A DNA stretch of 64,000 nt from Paraherbaspirillum soli (GTDB lineage: Bacteria > Pseudomonadota > Gammaproteobacteria > Burkholderiales > Burkholderiaceae_D): the NCBI RefSeq assembly GCF_042654985.1, contig NZ_JBHSMT010000021.1, positions 1-64,000 on the forward strand. Reading direction: 5' to 3'. The stretch's first letter is position 1. The number at the start of each line of letters is the position of its first letter. Positions 37,406-45,898 of this stretch are shown here, in pieces. Both the position numbers and the translations under genes were made by a program. Below the pieces are notes generated by a model. The model worked only from the letters and a program-made list of their open reading frames with translations. It searched no databases and had not been told where the DNA came from.

Positions 37406-37431
37406 ATTTCAAATTCGGAGAGGTAACTGTA

Positions 37432-37791
37432 ATGTTTCATCGAAAAAAGGCCTCTGAAAGTTCACACGAAAAAACAGATTTCGGTCGAGTTTTTGGCTGG
37501 TGGCTTTGCTTGAATGGTGAACGTATTGCCGAACTAAACTATTGGCGTTTTGATGTGGATAGTCAGTTTTGGCACGAGTATAGATTGTTTACATTTAATC
37601 CGGAATTTAACGCCATTGGAATAGATCCTGATAGGTGGTGCTGCGAGGATATTTCTTTAGAAAGTCGCTATGTTGAAGGCTATTATGTGAAAGATTTTAT
37701 TATGAGTCCTCGTGATGGAAATCTGATTGCTATTCGTAATGCGTACATTCCAGAAGATATATTCCTTCGGGCATCGGATATTGATATTTAG
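37432..37791 (+). CDS. Putative immunity protein for the ART effector
   Basis: 119 residues. The ATG at 37432 has GGAGAGG eight bases upstream; a GTG at 37402 overlaps the toxin stop but is less good. Small, acidic and aromatic-rich (FGWWLCLNGERIAEL, HEYRLFTFNPEF, DPDRWCCEDI). Position directly after the effector and the size suggest immunity. It does not look like an ADP-ribosylglycohydrolase, so it would act by binding. Family not recognised. Confidence 0.6.
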   Translation: MFHRKKASESSHEKTDFGRVFGWWLCLNGERIAELNYWRFDVDSQFWHEYRLFTFNPEFNAIGIDPDRWCCEDISLESRYVEGYYVKDFIMSPRDGNLIAIRNAYIPEDIFLRASDIDI

Positions 37792-37864
37792 CCGCGACCA
37801 TCAATTAATGAAATCCTTCCTGCTTACTGCTAGAAAATGGCAACCTCCAATCAAATGAACAAGA

Positions 37865-38269
37865 ATGGAAAATATGTTGGCACAGTCACGATTGAATAAC
37901 AGTGTCAAATTGCTGCTTGTTTCTATCGCGCTTTTTTCGATTCCGTGTTTTTCTCAATCCGCCTATCAGGGTATTGACGATGACCACACTACAGCTACTA
38001 AGCATGGCCTCTATGAAATCAGAGAAGAGGCCAGGAAGTTTGTCGCGCAGGAAAATACAAAGAATCACACCAATTGGGAAACCCTGGACCCTAATCTAAA
38101 AATTGTGGTCCCTAAATGCGTAGTTCCTCTCAAGACAAAATGGGTGCCAGAAGATCGGGGGTTGTCTAATAAAAGTGTTTGGGTACTGTGCGCTCAAACT
38201 CTGAATAAGAATTATAAGAAATGGGATGTATATGTGCCTGTTGCTGCCCCTCGTGTGAAGGGCAAATAG
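37865..38269 (+). CDS. Secreted hypothetical protein
   Basis: 134 residues with a signal peptide (KLLLVSIALFSIPCFSQSA). The mature part is basic with cysteines in VVPKCVVPLKTKW and VWVLCAQTLN that could form one disulfide. The gene is bracketed by a 22-bp repeat (37809 and 38289). It could be a second immunity or accessory protein of the effector cassette; no family is recognised. Confidence 0.5.
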   Translation: MENMLAQSRLNNSVKLLLVSIALFSIPCFSQSAYQGIDDDHTTATKHGLYEIREEARKFVAQENTKNHTNWETLDPNLKIVVPKCVVPLKTKWVPEDRGLSNKSVWVLCAQTLNKNYKKWDVYVPVAAPRVKGK

Positions 38270-38611
38270 AGAGGGATTTAGCCCCTAGTGAAATCCTTCC
38301 TGCTCACTACCGGCAAACGGTAGTGAATCAGTGAGGTTAGCCAGCGGCGACTCGGAACTCACCTGAGTCTAAAGCGGCCCGGCTACGACACTCCTCCATT
38401 TGCTAAACACGGGTCTATCTATCCCCGCAGTTCGCCGGTTGAACACATGAGCAATTCCCCTTACACTTGCCGCAGGACAGGGCAACAATCCTGTCCCATT
38501 TTTGTCCCACTCCGTGAGGCAGAATTGATTAATTTAGCGAGATTTCACCGGCAACATCAGTATGCTTGATTCCGTGTAAACCTAAGCGTGGCAATGGTTT
38601 CAAGGCGAAGC
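38270..38611. other. Right end of the island, non-coding
   Basis: Contains the second copy of the 22-bp repeat (38289-38310), a terminator-like hairpin (38475-38505) and short GTCCC-containing repeats similar to those at the left end (21151-21173). No gene supported. Confidence 0.5.
38475..38505 (+). terminator. Terminator-like hairpin near island right end
   Basis: GGACAGG (38475-38481) and CCTGTCC (38490-38496) with an eight-base loop, followed by CATTTTTG. Confidence 0.55.
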
Positions 38612-38747
38612 GCTAACTGCAGTCCAGGTCGGCTTGCTGACTATCTATGACATGTGCAAGGCGGTGGATCGGGGGATGGTGATTACTGATGTGCGGGTGC
38701 TTGAAAAGCATGGGGGGAAATCGGGGGATTGGGTGGCGGAATCGTAA
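38612..38747 (+). pseudogene. Displaced moaC 3' end (attR)
   Basis: Encodes the last ~45 codons of moaC in frame, ending DWVAES and TAA (38745-38747), with no start. 38612-38732 matches 20909-21029 with one mismatch. It is best read as the native chromosomal moaC end left behind when the island inserted. A hairpin (GTCGGAA 38768-38774, TTCCGAC 38787-38793) follows and may be the original terminator. Confidence 0.85.
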
Positions 38748-38900
38748 AAATCCGCCTTACCGCATAGGTCGGAAAAGCGAAGCGCCTTCCGACATCAATG
38801 CTTAAAGAAAGAACCATGTCAAATCCCGTACCTGAACGGCATGTTGCAAATAGTGCGTTCCCCTTACGGTTTCAAAACGAATCAGCGTATATAAATTGGA

Positions 38901-40403
38901 TTAAAAATACCCGGCCCGCCAAATCCGCGGATGCAACATGGGCTCGCCGTACGAAGTCTTCTGTAGCGCCTGTTCTTCATGCAAAGGCAAATTTTGTATT
39001 TCAGGCCACAAGCCATTACCCAGAAAATAGAGCAGTGTCAGCATCCCAAGCACTCCGCCCACCCGCCCGGGAATCGACAACTGTACTTCAGCCACGGACT
39101 GTGCCGGAGCAAGCGAACAGACCCAGCCCCAGGCACAGCCGATATACAACGCAATCCACAACTGGCTAGTCGGCATAACGATCAATCCCGAAACCAGACC
39201 ATCCACCAGAATCGCCACTCCGGTCGTCAGCCATGCCGCCAGAGTCAGGCGGTTCTTGATGTCGGCGGTCGCCAAATATTGACGTACTGCCAGCAGCTTT
39301 TTGAAGCCAAGCACGATGGCAGCTACAAGGCAAAGCAAGGCTGGAATACCCCACTCACAAGCAATCTGCAATACCCAGTTATGCGGGTGCGCACCATTTT
39401 GTACAGTGCGTCCAAAATGAGCGAAGTGTAAGGGCCCTGCTCCCAACCACGGATGCGCAACCAGGATTTCCCATGCGCGTATCCACAATGGCAAACGACT
39501 GGAATCCGGATTTGTCGCGGTTCGACTGACCACCGACAATAGCAACCCGAACGGCTGCAAACCCAGCAACACCGGGATCAACACGTAAAACAAAAGATAA
39601 GCACCAAAGCCGGCAAGCGCCGACAACAACATTATCCGGCACCACGGCAAGGCATCTTTCCGCAGACAAATCCACGCCATGCACAAACCAGCCAATATGC
39701 CGATAAAAGTGCCGCGCCCGGCCGAGACAAAAAGCAGCGTCCACCATAAGGATGTAACGATCCAGGCGAATATTTTTTTCTTTCGGTCACTGCTGCGGAT
39801 AGTGAACAGACCCAGCAATGGCAAGGTAATCGTCTGAACGTGATTCAGAAACCGGTAATTGTCGAAACCAAAAATAAATATTAAATCCGATGGTTGGCCG
39901 GCTACATTGATCACTGCAACATAGATGATGATCTCGATCAAAATATAGATGGCACATCCCAGCCCGCATAACAACAATATCTTGTCCAGCAAGGAATCAC
40001 CCTTGGCACTGATTTCCGATGCAAGCAGCAAAGACGTGATGATCAACAGAAGAAAATTAGCGCACTCAAACAAAGCATGTCGCGGCGAATAAGCTACGAC
40101 ACTGGACACTAGGCCGAGTAAAAAGAATAACGCCAAAAAATTCGCTGAGCGACGATCATGCAAAAGCCGGATTTTGTCCCGCCGGACCAAGACGAACGTG
40201 CTGAACAAGGTAACCAAAACTACACAAAAAATTTCCAGAATCCGCTGCTTGTCATGATAACTAGCGTCACCTACCAGTTCAAATAACCTCAACGGTCCAA
40301 TTACCGCTGCAATCACAACCAATACTGAAATAGATATCCTGGACGAGGCAACCGGATCTGCGCTAACCGCAGGCATAGTTAATGTCCGTTGAGCGCTGAA
40401 CAT
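38901..40403 (-). CDS. O-antigen ligase/Wzy-type polytopic membrane protein
   Basis: 500 residues with about 11-12 hydrophobic helices. The Wzy_C/O-antigen ligase signature lies around residues 290-350: RLPLWIRAWEILVAHPWLG, GAGPLHFAHFG, AHPHNWVLQIACEWG. The large periplasmic loop with R and H residues is where glycan transfer occurs in this family. The second of two tandem genes of this class downstream of pilA, so pilin or surface-glycan modification is plausible but not shown. Confidence 0.8.
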   Translation of the reverse strand: MFSAQRTLTMPAVSADPVASSRISISVLVVIAAVIGPLRLFELVGDASYHDKQRILEIFCVVLVTLFSTFVLVRRDKIRLLHDRRSANFLALFFLLGLVSSVVAYSPRHALFECANFLLLIITSLLLASEISAKGDSLLDKILLLCGLGCAIYILIEIIIYVAVINVAGQPSDLIFIFGFDNYRFLNHVQTITLPLLGLFTIRSSDRKKKIFAWIVTSLWWTLLFVSAGRGTFIGILAGLCMAWICLRKDALPWCRIMLLSALAGFGAYLLFYVLIPVLLGLQPFGLLLSVVSRTATNPDSSRLPLWIRAWEILVAHPWLGAGPLHFAHFGRTVQNGAHPHNWVLQIACEWGIPALLCLVAAIVLGFKKLLAVRQYLATADIKNRLTLAAWLTTGVAILVDGLVSGLIVMPTSQLWIALYIGCAWGWVCSLAPAQSVAEVQLSIPGRVGGVLGMLTLLYFLGNGLWPEIQNLPLHEEQALQKTSYGEPMLHPRIWRAGYF

Positions 40404-40434
40404 ATCGCATCCTTAGAAAAGCCAACAAATTCAC

Positions 40435-42180
40435 TTACTTTTGCGCGACAACCTCAGTGGCCCATTTTGAAAATACGGTCAAATTTTCATTGCCTGTGAA
40501 CTTGGCAGTATGTTGAACCATATCTAGCATTTCAGACGCCCGGTCTGGGAATATTTTTTTCATTCTCAAAAAGGTCGTCTTCGCCTCTGCATCGCGTCCC
40601 GCCATCGCTAGGTAAATACTTTGGCGGACAATCACATTATTGTCGATCATGGTATTCAATAAGCGCTGATTGATAGCCATGTCTTCCGGCAAATTTTCGC
40701 TATTCAAGATGCGTCCGGTGCTATCGATGTAATCGATATAAGGCTTGAGGAAAAATTGGCTCGGCATTTGCGCCAGTTCCTTCAATTCCGCGACACGCAA
40801 AGTACGCGAATAGAAATTAATAGACCTTCTGCCATACATGTCAGTCACGTATATGGCCTCGAAAAATGAATAGAACAATACGCCTATGGCAACGAAGCTG
40901 CTTCCCTTGATAATTACGCTGGTTAACATAGCCGGAAATTTCAAGCGAATTACACTCGACTCGAACATACCGGCAAGAACGCCAAGCGGCAAAAGAAAAT
41001 AAGCATACCAAAGTGGATATTCGACTAGGCTATGCAAGCTCAGGACGATAATCGCCCCAATCACAAATTGCTTTTCCGGCGATGATGGAAATTTGACCAG
41101 TCGCAACAGCCACAAGAACACAATGGACAGGACGGCCACAGTGCAAAAAATACCGGTTTCCGTGAGCAACTGCACGACAATGTTATGGACGTGGTTGGCA
41201 GGCATGGTCGGCAATACATCCGCCCTCAAAAACTCATACGAAGCTAAGCGTCCCCAACCAATGCCAAACCACGGCGCCTCGGTAAATAGCGACCAGCCTA
41301 TCTGTAATAACTTGAAACGTTCGTCCCAACCACTATTCAAACGTTGCGATGCAGTGAAAAACTCCGCTCCCAAATAATGAAATACGACTTGCAGCAGATA
41401 ATTCAGCAGCAGATAAATTAACGGCATGCCGCAAACCCACACAAATCGGCGGGGCGATGCGCTCTCAGCGTTGGCAGTCATCGGAAAACGCCAGAACAAC
41501 GCGCTCAGGCAAACTACATATATAAAGCCGCTTCGTTGTCCGGTCAGGATAAGTCCGGCAAACAAAAAGAATGAGAATGGCAAATAGGATCTTAGGCGAA
41601 CCGTGCCGCGAGATAACAGATACTGGGCAGAGGCCCAACCGATCGCCAGATAAGTAGCGACATGATTGGTCTGTCCAATATTGCCATATGGGTTAAGGCC
41701 TCCCAGTCTCGGAATCATAAACGGCATGGCGGAAAAATCAGGCCACAGCAATTGCACAAACTGCACCGCCACGGTATATGCGGCGCCAAAAACAAAAAAA
41801 CTTGCAAGCAATAACAAACTGCGTTCAATCAGGCCATGTTGGCGCAACCAAAATCCTAGTTGGATCGCACCACACAAACTGACGAAATAACACATCGGCA
41901 AGAGCACTTGCTGCACGTATTCAGGTGGGCGAATAACAAATTGAATTGCCGTGAACGTAAGCAACAAAAGTCCAACGAGGGAAATCTTTGGGATTGCCGA
42001 CTGGCGTATGCCTTTGCCATGAAAGCAAGCAATAAGCAGGGCTATCCACAGTACTAGGAATGCCTGCCATTCTGCGAATAGTGAGGAAATCGGCGCACTA
42101 TGAAACGGTTGAACAAACGGCATCAGACACAGCAGTCCAAGTAAAATCAATATCCAATTGCTGGTGTCAATCTGTTTCAA
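40435..42180 (-). CDS. PglL/TfpO-type O-oligosaccharyltransferase
   Basis: 581 residues, about 11 TM helices plus a C-terminal soluble tail (about 450-581). Hallmarks of PglL-type ligases: RLGGLNPYGNIGQTNHVATY near residue 157, LTGQRSGFIYVV, WFGIGWGRLASYEF, PANHVHNIVVQLLTETG, and SLVEYPLWYAYFLLPLG. These enzymes transfer glycans from undecaprenyl carriers to pilins. Located directly beyond pilA on the same strand, which supports pilin as substrate. Confidence 0.85.
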   Translation of the reverse strand: MKQIDTSNWILILLGLLCLMPFVQPFHSAPISSLFAEWQAFLVLWIALLIACFHGKGIRQSAIPKISLVGLLLLTFTAIQFVIRPPEYVQQVLLPMCYFVSLCGAIQLGFWLRQHGLIERSLLLLASFFVFGAAYTVAVQFVQLLWPDFSAMPFMIPRLGGLNPYGNIGQTNHVATYLAIGWASAQYLLSRGTVRLRSYLPFSFFLFAGLILTGQRSGFIYVVCLSALFWRFPMTANAESASPRRFVWVCGMPLIYLLLNYLLQVVFHYLGAEFFTASQRLNSGWDERFKLLQIGWSLFTEAPWFGIGWGRLASYEFLRADVLPTMPANHVHNIVVQLLTETGIFCTVAVLSIVFLWLLRLVKFPSSPEKQFVIGAIIVLSLHSLVEYPLWYAYFLLPLGVLAGMFESSVIRLKFPAMLTSVIIKGSSFVAIGVLFYSFFEAIYVTDMYGRRSINFYSRTLRVAELKELAQMPSQFFLKPYIDYIDSTGRILNSENLPEDMAINQRLLNTMIDNNVIVRQSIYLAMAGRDAEAKTTFLRMKKIFPDRASEMLDMVQHTAKFTGNENLTVFSKWATEVVAQK

Positions 42181-42353
42181 TTTTTCAGCTCCGTGCTCTC
42201 TTACAATCAGCTTCCGTATTCATGGAAGTGATTCATGTGTCATTTCTGGAATCCGACCTATTCCCGGCATCAAGCAATGTAGTTCGCGTGGCGGCTACAA
42301 AGAATAGCGGAGAATATCCATATCTCCGGTGCATTGGAGGTTAAAACTGTAGT

Positions 42354-42381
42354 AAAAAAAAGCCCCTCTCGAGGAGGGGCT
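42354..42381 (-). terminator. Terminator of pilA
   Basis: Arms AGCCCCTC (42361-42368) and GAGGGGCT (42374-42381), followed on the minus strand by seven or eight T residues (42354-42360). Confidence 0.85.
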
Positions 42382-42438
42382 TCATCATGAAGGGCGCAGC
42401 AAATAGCACACCAATCATATACAAGCTGACAGCACTTA

Positions 42439-42924
42439 TTAGGTACCGCTCAGTTTGGTTGTGATGTAGTTCATAGCAGCTGGGTTAGTGATACCCGTGC
42501 CCACAGACGCTTTCCAGATGATGACAGTATCGCCAACGACCGGAGCTGCATCGAATTTAATCGTACCGCCCGAGTTGACATTGGTACCGAGGGAAGTGTT
42601 CAAAGTAGCGGTAATTTGACCGGTAGGGTTGTTAGCAGCGCTAGTGATCGTATAAGTGGCTTCCTTGGTAGGCTTGATATTAATTCCAGCGCTAGTCAGT
42701 GCAGTTGCATCTGGGAACGAACCATTTGTCTGGAAGAACTCACCCATAGCCAGTTCGATAGGTCCAACGCCAGCTGCCACGTTCGACAGTTTAGCGCGCA
42801 TTGTGTAGTCCTGGTACTGAGGAATCGCCACAGCAGCCAAAATACCGATAATCGCAACAACGATCATCAATTCGATCAGGGTAAAACCGCGTTGTGCGCG
42901 TTGGATCATTTTCATCGATTTCAT
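42439..42924 (-). CDS. pilA: Type IV major pilin
   Basis: 161 residues; GGAG seven bases before the ATG. A short leader MKSMKMIQRAQRG precedes the prepilin peptidase site G/FTLIELMIVVAIIGILAAVA, with conserved Glu5 of the mature protein. No cysteine is present, so the usual C-terminal disulfide-bonded D-region is absent. Ends in KLSGT; some pilins are glycosylated at a C-terminal serine. Own terminator and sigma-54 promoter. PglL-type genes follow. Confidence 0.92.
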   Translation of the reverse strand: MKSMKMIQRAQRGFTLIELMIVVAIIGILAAVAIPQYQDYTMRAKLSNVAAGVGPIELAMGEFFQTNGSFPDATALTSAGINIKPTKEATYTITSAANNPTGQITATLNTSLGTNVNSGGTIKFDAAPVVGDTVIIWKASVGTGITNPAAMNYITTKLSGT

Positions 42925-42970
42925 TTAAATCTCCAGTTAAGAAAAAAGGGGGGTCACTACACATGAGATA

Positions 42971-42987
42971 GAGCAATGTCTGTGCCA
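42971..42987 (-). promoter_or_regulatory. Sigma-54 promoter of pilA
   Basis: Minus strand TGGCACAGACATTGCTC, matching the -24 GG / -12 GC consensus TGGCAC-N5-TTGCW. It ends 47 bp before the pilA ATG. pilA genes are commonly transcribed by RpoN with PilR. Confidence 0.85.
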
Positions 42988-43220
42988 GCAGGAAATATGT
43001 TGCAATTCACGAAAAGCCGGGGGAACTAGTGAGGAAAATTGGCAGTATTTTTGTACTGGACTGACAGATCTCGTCACTTGGCAACTATTTACCGGTAGCA
43101 CTATTGACCAAACATGTGCCAGATGCGGCTTTTGCTTGTGTGAACGGCCTTCACACCTAAGAGGAACAGCTAATTTTTCAGGGTGAAAAAGATCGTTATC
43201 GATACGGCCTCAACCAACTA

Positions 43221-43823
43221 TTACGCAGCTTTCCAAGAAAACCGCATCAAAGTCCCGGCGATATCAATCACATCGTCATCCTTCAACTGCCGCGCGCCGG
43301 TGCTCACCGGTATGTCGTTGACCCGAGTGTGGGTTTTTCCCTCGACATGGGTCAGTTCATAGCCTTGCGGACGGCGGGTGACGATAGCGACCTGGATGCC
43401 GGGGCGGCCGATGGTGGTCAGGACTTTGGTCAGCATCATTTCCTTGCCGGCGCTGGGACCGTCGAGCATGGTGATGATGGCGTCGGGGCGCGGCGCCGGG
43501 AATATCTTGGGCCGGCTGTCCTTGATCTCTTGATCCGACTCCACGACATACAGCAACTTGTAGCGCGCCATCTGGATCACGTCGTTGTGCTGCAAAAAAT
43601 GCTTGGTCACCGGGTGGCCGTTGATCTGGGTGCCGTTGGTGCTGTTCAGGTCTTCCAAGAACGAGTCGTTGTAGATGGTGATGATGACAGCGTGCTCGCC
43701 GCTGATGGCGAGGTTGTCGATCACCAGGTCGTTATGGGCACGACGACCAATGGTAGTGCGCTCTTTGGTGAGCGTCATTTCTTGTAAAACTGTACCGCCT
43801 TTGGTCAGGATGATCTTCGCCAT
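43221..43823 (-). CDS. FHA-domain protein
   Basis: 200 residues with an N-terminal forkhead-associated domain (about 1-95): TIGRRAHNDLVIDNLAISGEHAVI, LEDLNSTNGTQINGHPV, binding phosphothreonine. A second degenerate FHA-like copy occupies about 110-200 (AGKEMMLTKVLTTIGRPGIQVAIV, later THTRVNDIPV). The neighbouring PP2C phosphatase suggests Ser/Thr phosphorylation signalling; no kinase is in the window. Confidence 0.88.
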   Translation of the reverse strand: MAKIILTKGGTVLQEMTLTKERTTIGRRAHNDLVIDNLAISGEHAVIITIYNDSFLEDLNSTNGTQINGHPVTKHFLQHNDVIQMARYKLLYVVESDQEIKDSRPKIFPAPRPDAIITMLDGPSAGKEMMLTKVLTTIGRPGIQVAIVTRRPQGYELTHVEGKTHTRVNDIPVSTGARQLKDDDVIDIAGTLMRFSWKAA

Positions 43824-44011
43824 GCCATTCTCTCTCGGGAAACGCTTTTTATCTTTAAAAATAAGCTAAAACAATCTAGGCACACCTGATGACACGGAAC
43901 GGTCCGGCATTTTAATTTCTTCCGTGCGCTTTTGATTGTTGAAACAAGCTGTAGTGTAGTGCTGTCTTGCAACAATCGAGGCTGAAAAATCCTCGATCGG
44001 CAACCCGGCAA

Positions 44012-44788
44012 TTACTCTGTTTTCTCCGGTATTTTTATCAAAATCACCGACACATTATCCTGCCCGCCACAGGCATTGGCGGCCTGGACCAGCATATTGC
44101 ATGCTTTCTTGATGTCGCCTTGCGCATCGCTGATGAGGCGAGCGATATCGCTTGCCGGCATCCGGTCCGACAAGCCGTCGGAGCAAAGCAAATAAAGGTC
44201 GCCGGGCTGTATCGAATGCTGATTGACATCCACCACCAGCTGGAAATCGACGCCGACTGCGCGCGTGACGACGTTGCGGTTGTAAGCAAACTGGGCATCT
44301 TCAGCCCGGATCAACCCGGCTTCGATCTGCTCTTGCAGCAAGGAATGGTCTCGCGTCAATTGTTCGAGTTGACCGTCGCGGAAGCGATATGCGCGAGAAT
44401 CGCCGACGTGCGCGATGTCAACGCAATCGTCTCGGAACAAGGCCACCACCACAGTGGTCCCCATGCCGCGATATTCCGGCTCACGGCGGGCGGCATTGAT
44501 GATGGCGTTATTGGCTTGGCGGACTGACTCCATCAGCCATTGGCGGATCGGCGGTTCGCCTTCGGGCTGGTCTTGCCGATGATATTCCTGAAGCTGGCTT
44601 TCCAGTTCTTCCTGGATCGCGACGGTAGCGATGCTGCTGGCAATTTCGCCGGCGTTATAACCACCCATGCCGTCGGCCAACACGGCCAAATGCAGCGACT
44701 CATTGACCAATACGGCGTCTTCGTTCTGCGTCCGTACCATGCCAATATCCGTTTTCGCGGCAAATTCTGGCGAGTTATGTTGAAACAT
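44012..44788 (-). CDS. PP2C-type serine/threonine phosphatase
   Basis: 258 residues. Metal-binding motifs: SPEFAAKTDIGMVRTQNEDA, VLADGMGGYNAGEIASSIA, VDIAHVGDSRAYRFRDGQL, LCSDGLSDRMP and GGQDNVSVILIKI at the end. Stand-alone catalytic domain like bacterial Stp. Probably opposes a kinase acting on FHA-recognised sites; the FHA gene lies about 190 bp downstream on the same strand. Confidence 0.92.
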   Translation of the reverse strand: MFQHNSPEFAAKTDIGMVRTQNEDAVLVNESLHLAVLADGMGGYNAGEIASSIATVAIQEELESQLQEYHRQDQPEGEPPIRQWLMESVRQANNAIINAARREPEYRGMGTTVVVALFRDDCVDIAHVGDSRAYRFRDGQLEQLTRDHSLLQEQIEAGLIRAEDAQFAYNRNVVTRAVGVDFQLVVDVNQHSIQPGDLYLLCSDGLSDRMPASDIARLISDAQGDIKKACNMLVQAANACGGQDNVSVILIKIPEKTE

Positions 44789-44952
44789 GAAAGTTAAGCG
44801 GTGAAAAGATTTCTAAGCGGTCAAGTTGCCGGATCTCACTATTTTCGTTGGTTCTTTCGATGACAGCAAGATAAAACTGATGGCTGGCATCGTCAATCCG
44901 ACAGGAAGCATAGCAAGCACGTTTAATCGGGATATTGTATTGACCCGCCAAC

Positions 44953-44980
44953 AAAAAAAGGGAGCCGAAGCTCCCTTTTT
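44953..44980 (-). terminator. Terminator of the sucCD operon
   Basis: GGGAGC (44960-44965), four-base loop, GCTCCC (44970-44975), with A and T tracts on either side; 20 bases beyond the sucD stop and likely active in both directions. Confidence 0.85.
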
Positions 44981-44999
44981 AACTAAACAAAACTACCGA

Positions 45000-45881
45000 T
45001 TACAACATCGCCTTCAGCAAGCGCGCCATTTCGGATGGATTCTTGGTGACGGTGATGCCACAGGCTTCCATGATCTCGAGCTTGGCTTGCGCAGTGTCGG
45101 CACCGCCGGAAATCAACGCACCGGCGTGGCCCATGCGCTTGCCCGGAGGCGCGGTAACGCCGGCGATGAAGCTGACCACCGGCTTCTTCATGTTGTCCTT
45201 GATCCAGTACGCAGCGTTGGCTTCGTCCGGACCGCCGATTTCGCCGATCATGATGACGGCGTCAGTATCAGGATCATCGTTGAACATTTTCATGATGTCG
45301 ATGTGCTTGAGGCCGTTGATCGGATCGCCGCCGATGCCGACTGCCGACGATTGACCCAGACCCAGCGCGGTCAATTGACCCACTGCTTCGTAGGTCAAAG
45401 TGCCGGAGCGCGAGACCACGCCGATGCGGCCCTTCTTGTGGATATGGCCTGGCATGATGCCGATCTTGATTTCGTCTGGTGTGATCAGACCTGGGCAGTT
45501 CGGTCCGAGCAGCAAAGTCTTGCTGCCGGCTTTTGCCATGCGGTCTTTCAATGCCAGCATGTCGCGCACAGGGATGCCTTCGGTGATGCAGATGGCCAGA
45601 TCGAGTTCGGCTTCGACCGCTTCCCAGATTGCGGCTGCTGCGCCTGCCGGCGGTACGTAGATGACGGAAACATTGGCGCCGGTAGCGGCCTTGGCTTCGG
45701 TTACGTTGGCAAAAATCGGGATGCCTTCGAAGTCTTCACCTGCTTTTTTCGGATTGACGCCGGCGACAAAAGCATTCTTGCCGTTAGCGTAATCGCGGCA
45801 ACCGCGGGTGTGAAACTGGCCGGTCTTGCCGGTGATGCCTTGGGTGATGACTTTGGTGTCTTTGTTGATCAGGATCGACAT
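45000..45881 (-). CDS. sucD: Succinyl-CoA synthetase alpha subunit
   Basis: 293 residues. CoA-binding Rossmann domain (VITQGITGKTGQFHTRG, VSVIYVPPAGAAAAI) and the ligase domain with the phosphohistidine in GHAGALISGGADTAQAK. Makes succinate and ATP or GTP from succinyl-CoA in the TCA cycle with SucC, encoded 17 bp upstream. Confidence 0.96.
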   Translation of the reverse strand: MSILINKDTKVITQGITGKTGQFHTRGCRDYANGKNAFVAGVNPKKAGEDFEGIPIFANVTEAKAATGANVSVIYVPPAGAAAAIWEAVEAELDLAICITEGIPVRDMLALKDRMAKAGSKTLLLGPNCPGLITPDEIKIGIMPGHIHKKGRIGVVSRSGTLTYEAVGQLTALGLGQSSAVGIGGDPINGLKHIDIMKMFNDDPDTDAVIMIGEIGGPDEANAAYWIKDNMKKPVVSFIAGVTAPPGKRMGHAGALISGGADTAQAKLEIMEACGITVTKNPSEMARLLKAML

Positions 45882-45898
45882 GTCTGTTCCTTGTCCTA

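Noticed and set aside
38270..38611. tRNA or tmRNA gene at the island end as attachment site
   Set aside because: No cloverleaf could be drawn; the attachment duplication is clearly moaC coding sequence.
20400..39000. CRISPR array in the island
   Set aside because: No regularly spaced repeat-spacer units; repeats present are short, few and irregular apart from the 13-bp TGTACGAA array beside the resolvase.
38798..39169. 123-codon plus-strand frame beginning MLKERTMSNP
   Set aside because: Most of it overlaps the O-antigen ligase gene antisense. Only the first ~100 bases lie outside, and they show no recognisable domain.
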